From: an uncultured Ruaniaceae bacterium
GTDB taxonomy: Bacteria; Actinomycetota; Actinomycetes; Actinomycetales; Beutenbergiaceae
Direction: 5' to 3'
Length of the DNA stretch: 9,590 bases
Assembly (NCBI GenBank): GCA_938004115.1
Contig: CALKWS010000240.1
Span: 1-9,590 of the forward strand
The translations under genes and the position numbers were made by a program. Below, one piece after another: positions 1 to 5,345 of the stretch. The notes under the pieces were generated by a model. That model saw nothing but the letters and a program-made list of their open reading frames with translations, ran no database searches and was not told where the DNA came from. Numbering within the stretch: the stretch's first letter is position 1; every line of letters starts with the position of its first letter.

Positions 1-945
1 GACGCCCCCGGTCACGCCGACTACATCAAGAACATGATCACCGGTGCCGCCCAGATGGACGGCGCGATCCTGGTGGTCGCCGCGACCGACGGTCCGATGG
101 CCCAGACGCGTGAGCACGTCCTGCTCGCCCGCCAGGTGGGTGTGCCGTACGTCCTCGTCGCCCTGAACAAGTCCGACATGGTCGACGACGAGGAGATCCT
201 CGAGCTCGTCGAGATGGAGGTCCGCGAACTGCTGTCCAGCCAGGACTTCCCCGGCGACGACGTGCCCGTGGTGCGCGTGTCCGGCCTGAAGGCGCTGGAG
301 GGCGACGAGCAGTGGGTCAAGTCGGTCGAGGAACTGATGGAGGCCGTCGACGAGCACGTGCCGGACCCGGTCCGGGACACCGACAAGCCCTTCCTGATGC
401 CGATCGAGGACGTCTTCACCATCACCGGCCGTGGCACCGTGGTGACCGGCCGGGTGGAGCGCGGCACCCTGAACGTGAACGAAGAGGTGGAGATCCTCGG
501 GATCCGCGAACCGCAGAAGACCACCGTCACCGGTATCGAGATGTTCCGGAAGTTCCTGGACTCCGCCGAAGCCGGTGAGAACGTGGGTCTGCTGCTGCGC
601 GGTACCAGCCGTGACGAGGTCGAGCGCGGCCAGGTCATCGCCAAGCCGGGCTCGATCACCCCGCACACCAAGTTCGAGGCCCAGGTCTACATCCTGAACA
701 AGGACGAGGGCGGACGGCACAACCCGTTCTACTCCAACTACCGTCCGCAGTTCTACTTCCGCACCACGGACGTGACCGGCGTGATCGAGCTGCCCGAGGG
801 CACCGACATGGTGATGCCCGGTGACAACACCGAGATGACCGTGGAACTGATCCAGCCGATCGCGATGGAGGAAGGCCTCGGGTTCGCCATCCGTGAGGGT
901 GGCCGCACCGTCGGCTCCGGCCGGGTCACCAAGATCATCCAGTGA
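1..945 (+). CDS. tuf: Elongation factor Tu, 3' part (N-terminus cut by window start)
   Basis: EF-Tu is the cytoplasmic GTPase that carries aminoacyl-tRNA to the ribosomal A site. The window begins inside the G3 motif (DAPGH, equivalent to E. coli D80-H84), so the P-loop and switch I, about 80 residues, are missing. 314 residues are visible. The catalytic His is visible residue 5, G4 NKSD is 56-59 and G5 SGL is 94-96. Domain II runs from about 130 (FLMPIEDVFTITGRGTVVTG) and domain III ends GGRTVGSGRVTKIIQ. Gln at E. coli position 124, a kirromycin-contact site, is retained. Ala replaces Pro113 (MAQT for MPQT) and SGL replaces SAL; I remember both in Micrococcales, so they look like lineage markers and not damage. 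It is the last gene of the str operon and is followed by a strong terminator. Confidence 0.98.
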   Translation, partial: DAPGHADYIKNMITGAAQMDGAILVVAATDGPMAQTREHVLLARQVGVPYVLVALNKSDMVDDEEILELVEMEVRELLSSQDFPGDDVPVVRVSGLKALEGDEQWVKSVEELMEAVDEHVPDPVRDTDKPFLMPIEDVFTITGRGTVVTGRVERGTLNVNEEVEILGIREPQKTTVTGIEMFRKFLDSAEAGENVGLLLRGTSRDEVERGQVIAKPGSITPHTKFEAQVYILNKDEGGRHNPFYSNYRPQFYFRTTDVTGVIELPEGTDMVMPGDNTEMTVELIQPIAMEEGLGFAIREGGRTVGSGRVTKIIQ

Positions 946-962
946 TCAGCCGCTGAGACATC

Positions 963-979
963 GCTGGACCAGGTCCAGC
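963..979 (+). other. Short hairpin just after tuf
   Basis: A perfect 7-bp stem (GCTGGAC / GTCCAGC) with a CAG loop lies 17 nt after the tuf stop and 3-5 nt before the main terminator stem. It may protect the mRNA 3' end or assist termination. Only the pairing is seen; the function is inferred. Confidence 0.4.
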
Positions 980-982
980 ACC

Positions 983-1025
983 CGCAGGGCCCGCCCGGTC
1001 ACCACCGGGCGGGCCCTGTGTCTTT
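983..1025 (+). terminator. Intrinsic terminator of tuf / str operon
   Basis: A perfect 15-bp GC-rich inverted repeat has arms at 985-999 and 1004-1018 and a 4-nt CACC loop. A G·U and a C-G pair can extend it outward to 983 and 1020. A modest T-rich tail (TGTCTTT) follows. It lies 38 nt after the tuf stop and before the next gene's promoter-like box, so it should separate the str operon from what follows. Confidence 0.9.
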
Positions 1026-1054
1026 CCGGGCGCAGGGGCCGCGCCGGATCGGGC

Positions 1055-1060
1055 TACCAT
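1055..1060 (+). promoter_or_regulatory. -10-like box giving a probable leaderless mRNA
   Basis: TACCAT fits the TANNNT -10 consensus and ends 6 nt before the ATG at 1067, so transcription would start at or next to the A of the start codon. No Shine-Dalgarno-like sequence is seen in the 20 nt before the ATG. Both points fit leaderless expression, which is common in actinobacteria. No convincing -35 is visible. Confidence 0.45.
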
Positions 1061-1066
1061 GCAGCC

Positions 1067-1435
1067 ATGGCCTGGTTCACGCACGGTAGAACGATCAGCC
1101 CCACCGTCGACGAGGCACGAGCCATGTGGGACGAGGAGGCGCCGGTCCCGGCCAGGGACGCCGGCGTGCTGCGTCTGGTGGACGCGTTCCAGGTGCCCGG
1201 ACAGCCGCCGGTCTTCACCGGCTGGGTGGAAACCGGCACGCTGCGCAAGGGCCAGCAGGTGCTGATCCGGGGGACCGCCGGGTTCGCCCGGGGGATGATC
1301 GGGAGCATCGCCCGGAACCAGGAGATGCCCCGGGAGGTCAGCGCCCGCGCCTACGTCAGCATCACGGTGCACAACATCAACCGCCGGCTGGAGATCCTCG
1401 GCCTGGATCAGGGCTGCACCATCACCGGCGTCTGA
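1067..1435 (+). CDS. Small protein resembling EF-Tu domain II, no GTPase domain
   Basis: The product is 122 aa. The first 30 or so residues are not recognisable. Residues 34-120 follow the β-barrel pattern of translational GTPase domain II: VLRLVDAF (34-41) matches the FLMPIEDVF strand of EF-Tu, TGWVETGTLRKGQQVLI (51-67) matches TGRVERGTLNVNEEVEI, and LEILGLDQGCTI (108-119) matches DEVERGQVI. There are no P-loop, DxxG or NKxD motifs, and no membrane segment or signal peptide. The start is the ATG at 1067; an in-frame upstream extension would run back through the tuf terminator. The gene is flanked by the tuf terminator and a hairpin at 1454-1479, so it looks monocistronic. It is too divergent from the adjacent tuf to be a recent tuf fragment. 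Function is unknown; binding to a tRNA end, ribosome or factor is possible but only inferred from the fold. Confidence 0.8.
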   Translation: MAWFTHGRTISPTVDEARAMWDEEAPVPARDAGVLRLVDAFQVPGQPPVFTGWVETGTLRKGQQVLIRGTAGFARGMIGSIARNQEMPREVSARAYVSITVHNINRRLEILGLDQGCTITGV

Positions 1436-1453
1436 GTGCCCGTCGCGACCCAC

Positions 1454-1479
1454 CCGGTGTGGGCTATCCCACGGGCCGG
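1454..1479 (+). terminator. Candidate terminator-like hairpin after the small gene
   Basis: CCGG(1454-1457) pairs with CCGG(1476-1479). Inside that, GTGGG(1459-1463) pairs with CCCAC(1468-1472) around a CTAT loop, with a T·G pair and a two-G bulge between the two stems. There is no T tract, so it would be a weak or U-less terminator. It sits 19 nt after the stop at 1435 and 15 nt before the -35 of the S10 promoter, which is where a terminator would be expected. Confidence 0.4.
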
Positions 1480-1494
1480 ATGTCCTGCCCGGAC

Positions 1495-1523
1495 TTGGGT
1501 TCTCCCTGGCCCTGTGGCAAACT
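1495..1523 (+). promoter_or_regulatory. Probable S10 operon promoter
   Basis: A -35 element TTGGGT (1495-1500) is separated by exactly 17 nt from CAAACT (1518-1523). TGG (1515-1517) directly precedes the -10, giving an extended -10 TGN. The start of transcription would be near 1529-1531. GGCAA (1516-1520) and TTGCC (1531-1535) form an inverted repeat that spans the -10 and start site. No better pair was seen in the gap before rpsJ. Confidence 0.6.
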
Positions 1524-1554
1524 AGTCAAGTTGCCTCGTCACGGGCGGTCGCTT

Positions 1555-1593
1555 GGCCGTGCGTCCGATGCAGATCGGGGCGCCGGTACGGCT
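1555..1593 (+). other. Nested stem-loop in the rpsJ leader
   Basis: The outer stem pairs GGCCGTGC (1555-1562) with GTACGGCT (1586-1593), allowing G·U pairs. The inner stem is a perfect CCGAT / ATCGG (1565-1569 / 1574-1578) around a GCAG loop and can be widened by a T·G pair. It lies 25 nt after the predicted transcription start. Pairing was checked base by base; the biological role is unknown. Confidence 0.5.
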
Positions 1594-1674
1594 CCCGGGG
1601 CAACGATCCGAAGAGCGGCTGACTGCCAACGCGGCAGGCGGACGACCTTCAACCAGTCATCTTCCGACCTACCC

Positions 1675-1704
1675 CACCACCACGTGGTGTCCGCCGGAGT
1701 GGTG
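1675..1704 (+). repeat. CACCACCAC with two competing GTGGTG partners
   Basis: CACCACCAC (1675-1683) can pair with GTGGTG at 1684-1689 (6 bp, 3-nt loop) or with a second GTGGTG at 1699-1704 (6 bp, 15-nt loop). Part of the second GTGGTG also pairs with ACAC at 1719-1722 in the next stem. The three pairings partly exclude one another, which a switching leader would need. Chance in GC-rich DNA is not excluded. Confidence 0.4.
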
Positions 1705-1752
1705 TGCCGCGAAAAGCGACACGCCCGAGCGCGGGGGTCGGTCACGCGGTAC

Positions 1753-1764
1753 GAAGAGAGAGAG
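1753..1764 (+). promoter_or_regulatory. GA-repeat purine tract, probable rpsJ ribosome site
   Basis: GAAGAGAGAGAG ends 12 nt before the rpsJ ATG and is the only purine-rich stretch close to it. It offers GAG matches to the anti-Shine-Dalgarno but no GGAGG core, and the spacing is long. Initiation may therefore depend on leader structure. Confidence 0.4.
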
Positions 1765-1776
1765 TCAGACGACGCC

Positions 1777-2085
1777 ATGGCGGGACAGAAGATCCGCATC
1801 CGGCTCAAGTCCTACGACCACGAGGTCATCGACAGCTCGGCGCGCAAGATCGTCGACACGGTGACCCGCGCTGGTGCGACGGTCGTGGGTCCGGTGCCGC
1901 TGCCGACGGAGAAGAACGTCTTCGTCGTCATTCGTTCACCGCACAAGTACAAGGACAGCCGCGAGCAGTTCGAGATGCGCACCCACAAGCGCCTGATCGA
2001 CATCGTCGACCCGACGCCGAAGGCCGTGGACTCGCTGATGCGCCTGGACCTGCCGGCGGACGTCAACATCGAGATCAAGCTCTGA
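1777..2085 (+). CDS. rpsJ: 30S ribosomal protein S10
   Basis: S10 is part of the 30S head near the A site and, as NusE, joins the transcription antitermination complex with NusB. The 102 aa match the family's usual size of about 100. It opens MAGQKIRIRLKSYDHEVID, contains GPVPLPTEKNVFVVIRSPH at residues 38-56 (the conserved loop reaching into the 30S head) and SREQFEMRTHKRLIDI at 61-76, and ends VNIEIKL. The ATG at 1777 is chosen because it gives the canonical N-terminus; the frame stays open upstream only through the GC-rich leader. First gene of the S10 operon, with rplC 11 nt downstream. Confidence 0.98.
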   Translation: MAGQKIRIRLKSYDHEVIDSSARKIVDTVTRAGATVVGPVPLPTEKNVFVVIRSPHKYKDSREQFEMRTHKRLIDIVDPTPKAVDSLMRLDLPADVNIEIKL

Positions 2086-2096
2086 GGACGCACGCA

Positions 2097-2762
2097 ATGA
2101 CTTCACTTCCCCAGGCTACGGAGCGCGCGGTCAAGGCCGTGCTCGGCACCAAGCTCGGCATGACCCAGGTGTGGGACGACCAGGGCCGGCTGCGGCCGGT
2201 GACCGTCGTGCGCGTGGACACCAACGTGGTGACCCAGGTGCGCACCCCGGAGACCGATGGGTACTCCGCCGTGCAGATCGGTTACGGGCGGATCGACCCG
2301 CGCAAGGTCTCCCAGCCCCTTCGGGTGCGTGCGGAGAAGTCGGGACTGACGCCCCGCCGCTATGCCGCCGAGTTCCGCACCGCCGACGCCGCCGAGTACA
2401 CCGTTGGCCAGGAACTGACCGCGGACACCTTCGAGGCCGGCCAGGTGGTCGACGTCGTCGGGACCACCAAGGGCAAGGGCACCGCCGGTGTGATGAAGCG
2501 TCACGGGTTCGGCGGCGGCTTCGCCTCGCACGGCGCGCACCGCAACCACCGCAAGCCCGGTTCCATCGGCGGCGCCGCCACCCCTGGTCGCGTCTTCCGC
2601 GGTCAGCGGATGGCCGGCCGGATGGGCAACGAACGCCAGACCACACAGAACCTGACCATCCAGGCCGTGGACGCCGAGAAGGGCCTGCTGCTCATCGTGG
2701 GCGCGGTCCCGGGCCCCAAGGGCGGGCTGGTCATGGTCCGTACCGCTGCGAAGGGTGCGTGA
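2097..2762 (+). CDS. rplC: 50S ribosomal protein L3
   Basis: L3 is an early-assembling 23S rRNA-binding protein whose extended loop reaches towards the peptidyl-transferase centre. It has 221 aa, as usual for actinobacteria. LGTKLGMTQVWDDQGR (residues 16-31) is the N-terminal signature. GTTKGKGTAGVMKRHGF (122-138) and SHGAHRNHRKPGSIGGAATPGR (144-165) with MAGRMGNER (172-180) form the central extension. The loop reads GGAATPG, where E. coli L3 has a Gln methylated by PrmB, so that modification is not expected. Start is the ATG at 2097; GAGGA (2084-2088), overlapping the rpsJ stop, is its ribosome site 8 nt upstream. The longer open frame towards 1704 is a shadow over rpsJ. Confidence 0.97.
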   Translation: MTSLPQATERAVKAVLGTKLGMTQVWDDQGRLRPVTVVRVDTNVVTQVRTPETDGYSAVQIGYGRIDPRKVSQPLRVRAEKSGLTPRRYAAEFRTADAAEYTVGQELTADTFEAGQVVDVVGTTKGKGTAGVMKRHGFGGGFASHGAHRNHRKPGSIGGAATPGRVFRGQRMAGRMGNERQTTQNLTIQAVDAEKGLLLIVGAVPGPKGGLVMVRTAAKGA

Positions 2763-3457
2763 GAACGTTGACTACGACGACGACTGCCGACCTGAGTGTG
2801 GACGTGCTGGATGCCACCGGCGCGACCACCGGCACCCGGGCACTGCCCGGTGAGATCTTCAACGTGCAGGCGAACATGCCGCTGATCCACCAGGTCGTGG
2901 TGGCGCAGCAGGCCGCGGCACGGCAGGGCACGCACGCCACGAAGAACCGCAGCGCGGTCCGTGGCGGCGGCATCAAGCCGTGGCGGCAGAAGGGCACCGG
3001 CCGGGCCCGGCAGGGGTCCATCCGTGCCCCGCAGTTCGCCGGCGGCGGCGTGGTGCACGGCCCCACACCGCGCGACTACAGCCAGCGCACCCCGAAGAAG
3101 ATGAAGGCCGCTGCCCTGCGCGGTGCGCTGTCCGACCGCGCCCGTGCCGCCCGCGTGCACGTGGTGAGCGCCTTCACCCAGACCGAGGCACCCTCCACGG
3201 CCACGGCGGTGCAGCTGCTGAACCAGGTGGCGCCCTCCCGGCACGTGCTGGTGGTGCTGGCCCGCGGTGACGACCTGACGTGGAAGTCGCTGCGGAACGT
3301 CCCCAGCGTGCACCTGATCCACCCGGACCAACTCAACACCTACGACGTCCTGGTATCCGATGACGTGGTCTTCACCACCGAGGCGCTGGAGGCGTTCATT
3401 GCCAGCCGGACCGCGACGGGTGCCGCCGCGGCCACGACTGCCGAGGAGACCCAGTGA
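2759..3457 (+). CDS. rplD: 50S ribosomal protein L4
   Basis: L4 binds 23S rRNA and its loop lines the exit tunnel; in E. coli it also represses its own S10 operon. From the GTG the product is 232 aa. LPGEIFNVQANMPLIHQVVVAQ (29-50) begins the fold, GGIKPWRQKGTGRARQGS (70-87) is the tunnel loop, GGGVVHGPTPRDYSQRTPKK follows, and LNTYDVLVSDDVVFT is near the end. The Thr-rich N-terminus and Ala/Thr C-terminus look unstructured. The start is uncertain. GTG at 2759 overlaps the rplC stop (GTGA), which suits coupling, but AAGGG is only 3 nt away. TTG at 2768 gives 229 aa and a 12-nt spacing. The gene is certain; the first three codons are not. Confidence 0.95.
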   Translation: MRTLTTTTTADLSVDVLDATGATTGTRALPGEIFNVQANMPLIHQVVVAQQAAARQGTHATKNRSAVRGGGIKPWRQKGTGRARQGSIRAPQFAGGGVVHGPTPRDYSQRTPKKMKAAALRGALSDRARAARVHVVSAFTQTEAPSTATAVQLLNQVAPSRHVLVVLARGDDLTWKSLRNVPSVHLIHPDQLNTYDVLVSDDVVFTTEALEAFIASRTATGAAAATTAEETQ

Positions 3458-3759
3458 GCATCCCGACGACGAACAAGGACCCCCGGGACGTGATCATCGC
3501 CCCGGTGGTCTCGGAGAAGAGTTACAACCTCCTCGACGAGGGCAAGTACACCTTCCTGGTGGACCCGCGGGCGAACAAGACCGAGATCAAGATCGCGATC
3601 GAGCAGATCTTCGACGTCAAGGTCGCCAGCGTCAACACCGCCAACCGGCCCGGCAAGACCCGCCGGACCCGGTTCGGCGTGGGCAAGCGCAACGACACCA
3701 AGCGCGCGATCGTGACGCTGCGCGAGGGCACCATCGACATCTTCGGCGGAGCGGCCTGA
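3454..3759 (+). CDS. rplW: 50S ribosomal protein L23
   Basis: L23 sits at the peptide exit and is the docking site for trigger factor and SRP. It has 101 aa, the usual bacterial length. DPRDVIIAPVVSEKSYNLLD (residues 9-28) is the N-terminal signature. KYTFLVDPRANKTEIKIAIE (31-50) and FDVKVASVNTANRPGKTRR (53-71) contain the rRNA-binding part. Starts at GTG 3454, overlapping the rplD stop by 4 nt (GTGA), with a strong GAGGAG (3443-3448) 5 nt upstream inside rplD, so translation is probably coupled. Confidence 0.97.
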   Translation: MSIPTTNKDPRDVIIAPVVSEKSYNLLDEGKYTFLVDPRANKTEIKIAIEQIFDVKVASVNTANRPGKTRRTRFGVGKRNDTKRAIVTLREGTIDIFGGAA

Positions 3760-3792
3760 GGGCCGCCGCTGGTGAGAGATTGAGGACATTCC

Positions 3793-4629
3793 ATGGCCAT
3801 CCGTAACTACAAGCCGACGACGCCGGGCCGGCGTGGCTCCTCCGTCGCCGATTTCGTCGAGGTCACTCGCACCACCCCGGAGAAGTCGCTGGTGCGTCCG
3901 CTGCCCAAGTCCGGCGGGCGGAACTCCGCCGGCCGGATCACCGCGCGGCACATCGGGGGCGGGCACAAGCGCGCCTACCGGATGATCGACTTCCGGCGCA
4001 ACGACAAGGACGGGGTGCCGGCCAAGGTCGCGCACATCGAGTACGACCCGAACCGCACCGCGCGGATCGCGTTGCTGCACTACGCCGACGGGGCCAAGCG
4101 CTACATCGTGGCCCCGGTGCGGTTGAAGCAGGGCGACACCGTCGAGTCGGGCCCGGGTGCGGACATCAAGCCGGGGAACAACCTGCCGCTGCGCAACATC
4201 CCGGTGGGGACCGTGATCCACGCCGTGGAACTCAAGCCGGGCGGCGGTGCCAAGATCGCCCGCTCCGCCGGGGCCTCGGTGCAACTGGTCGCCAAGGAGG
4301 GTGCCAACGCCCAGTTGCGCATGCCCTCCGGGGAGATCCGCAACGTCGACGCTCGCTGCCGGGCAACGGTCGGTGAGGTCGGTAACGCCGAACAGATCAA
4401 CATCAGTTGGGGTAAGGCCGGCCGCATGCGGTGGAAGGGCAAGCGTCCCGCCACTCGTGGTGTGGCGATGAACCCGGTGGACCACCCCCACGGTGGTGGT
4501 GAGGGTAAGACCTCCGGTGGTCGTCACCCGGTCAGCCCCTGGGGTCAGGCCGAGGGCCGCACCCGCCGTCCGAACAAGCCGAGCGACAAGCAGATCGTGC
4601 GTCGTCGCCGCACCGGCAAGAAGCGCTGA
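3793..4629 (+). CDS. rplB: 50S ribosomal protein L2
   Basis: L2 is one of the most conserved ribosomal proteins, needed for subunit association and peptidyl-transferase function. It has 278 aa, against 273 in E. coli. It opens MAIRNYKPTTPGRRGSSVAD; GRITARHIGGGHKRAYRMID (residues 47-66) is the rRNA-binding segment. MNPVDHPHGGGEGK begins at residue 226, so His231 matches the functionally important E. coli His229. The tail is basic (RRRRTGKKR). ATG at 3793 is preceded by GAGGA (3782-3786) at 6 nt. It follows rplW after a 33-nt gap and precedes rpsS. Confidence 0.98.
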   Translation: MAIRNYKPTTPGRRGSSVADFVEVTRTTPEKSLVRPLPKSGGRNSAGRITARHIGGGHKRAYRMIDFRRNDKDGVPAKVAHIEYDPNRTARIALLHYADGAKRYIVAPVRLKQGDTVESGPGADIKPGNNLPLRNIPVGTVIHAVELKPGGGAKIARSAGASVQLVAKEGANAQLRMPSGEIRNVDARCRATVGEVGNAEQINISWGKAGRMRWKGKRPATRGVAMNPVDHPHGGGEGKTSGGRHPVSPWGQAEGRTRRPNKPSDKQIVRRRRTGKKR

Positions 4630-4646
4630 TAGGGAGTTATTCGACG

Positions 4647-4928
4647 ATGCCGCGCAGTCTGAAGAAGGGCCCGTTCGTAGACGACCACCTGCAGAAGAAG
4701 GTGGACGCGCAGAACGAGGCCAACACCAAGAACGTGATCAAGACCTGGTCCCGTCGGTCGGTCATCACCCCCGACTTCCTGGGCCACACCTTTGCCGTGC
4801 ACGACGGCCGCAAGCACGTCCCGGTGTTCGTCACCGAGGCGATGGTGGGCCACAAGCTCGGTGAATTCGCCCCGACCCGCACCTACCGCGGGCACGACAA
4901 GGACGACCGCAAGGCGCGGCGTCGCTGA
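4647..4928 (+). CDS. rpsS: 30S ribosomal protein S19
   Basis: S19 lies in the 30S head beside S13 and contacts the A-site tRNA region and bridge to 50S. It has 93 aa (92 in E. coli). PRSLKKGPFVDDHLQKKV at residues 2-19 and RRSVITPDFLGHTFAVHDGR at about 36-55 are family signatures, followed by MVGHKLGEFAPTRTYRGH and a basic tail. AGGGAG (4631-4636) lies 10 nt before the ATG. It follows rplB by 17 nt. Confidence 0.98.
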   Translation: MPRSLKKGPFVDDHLQKKVDAQNEANTKNVIKTWSRRSVITPDFLGHTFAVHDGRKHVPVFVTEAMVGHKLGEFAPTRTYRGHDKDDRKARRR

Positions 4929-4973
4929 CGCCCGGACCGACGAACACTTGTGATTGAGAAGGCAGGACTAACG

Positions 4974-5345
4974 ATGGAAGCCAAGGCGCAGGCGCGATAC
5001 GTGCGCGTCACGCCCCAGAAGGCTCGGCGGGTCGTTGACACCATTCGTGGCAAGCAGACCAATGAGGCCCTCGACGTGCTCCGCTATGCACCACAGGCGG
5101 CGGCCCGGGACGTGCGCAAGATCGTGGAGAGTGCGGTTGCCAACGCACGGTTCAAGGCCGATGAGTTGTCGGTCGGATTCAACGAGAACGATCTGGTGAT
5201 CACCCAGGCATACGTCGACGAGGGGCCGACGCTCAAGCGCTTCCGTCCCCGCGCCCAGGGCCGGGCGAACCGGATCCTGAAGCGCACGAGCCACATCACC
5301 GTGATCGTGGCCGACGAGCGTGACAGCAAGGGAGGGGCTCGCTGA
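4974..5345 (+). CDS. rplV: 50S ribosomal protein L22
   Basis: L22 binds several 23S domains, and its long β-hairpin lines the exit tunnel beside L4, where macrolide-resistance changes occur. It has 123 aa. QARYVRVTPQKARRVVDTIR (residues 6-25) is the N-terminal signature; the hairpin is roughly 78-105, within AYVDEGPTLKRFRPRAQGRA. No deletion in the hairpin is apparent. The start is ATG 4974, giving MEAKAQARYVRV as in actinobacterial relatives as I remember them, with GGCAGGA (4961-4967) 6 nt upstream. An in-frame GTG at 4950 would add eight residues and lacks a better ribosome site. The stop overlaps the rpsC start by one base. Confidence 0.97.
   Translation: MEAKAQARYVRVTPQKARRVVDTIRGKQTNEALDVLRYAPQAAARDVRKIVESAVANARFKADELSVGFNENDLVITQAYVDEGPTLKRFRPRAQGRANRILKRTSHITVIVADERDSKGGAR

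Larger units (their letters stand above)
1530..1776 (+). promoter_or_regulatory. Long structured 5' leader of the S10 operon (gene-free region)
   Basis: About 247 nt separate the probable transcription start from the rpsJ ATG, far more than translation requires. Several stems can be drawn: a nested stem-loop at 1555-1593; CTGCC/GGCAG at 1623-1637 with a 5-nt loop; alternative CACCAC/GTGGTG pairings at 1675-1704; and GTGT..CGC / GCG..ACAC around a GAAAA loop at 1702-1722. I find no stand-alone short reading frame with a ribosome site and no stem followed by a T tract. In E. coli the S10 leader is the target of L4 feedback. A comparable role here is inference; no known leader motif was recognised. 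Confidence 0.55.

Noticed and set aside
893..1066. Upstream extension of the small gene back into tuf
   Set aside because: It would be translated through the perfect tuf terminator stem and lacks any resemblance to domain II; the ATG at 1067 has a well-placed promoter-like box.
1067..1435. Small gene as a decayed second tuf copy
   Set aside because: The frame is intact, its sequence is far from the adjacent tuf, and it has its own N-terminal segment, so it is not a recent fragment.
1553..1864. Open frame through the rpsJ leader into rpsJ (another frame), possible leader peptide
   Set aside because: No ribosome site, low-complexity translation, and it runs into rpsJ out of frame with no attenuator-like ending.
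2576..2600. Loss of the PrmB-modified Gln in L3 as a mutation
   Set aside because: From memory, other actinobacterial L3 proteins also have GG-ATPG here, so it is normal for the lineage.
3340..4527. Long open frame on the - strand (395 codons) opposite rplD, rplW and rplB
   Set aside because: It is antisense to three certain ribosomal-protein genes; high GC in third positions makes stop codons rare on the opposite strand, and the translation is low-complexity without recognisable motifs.
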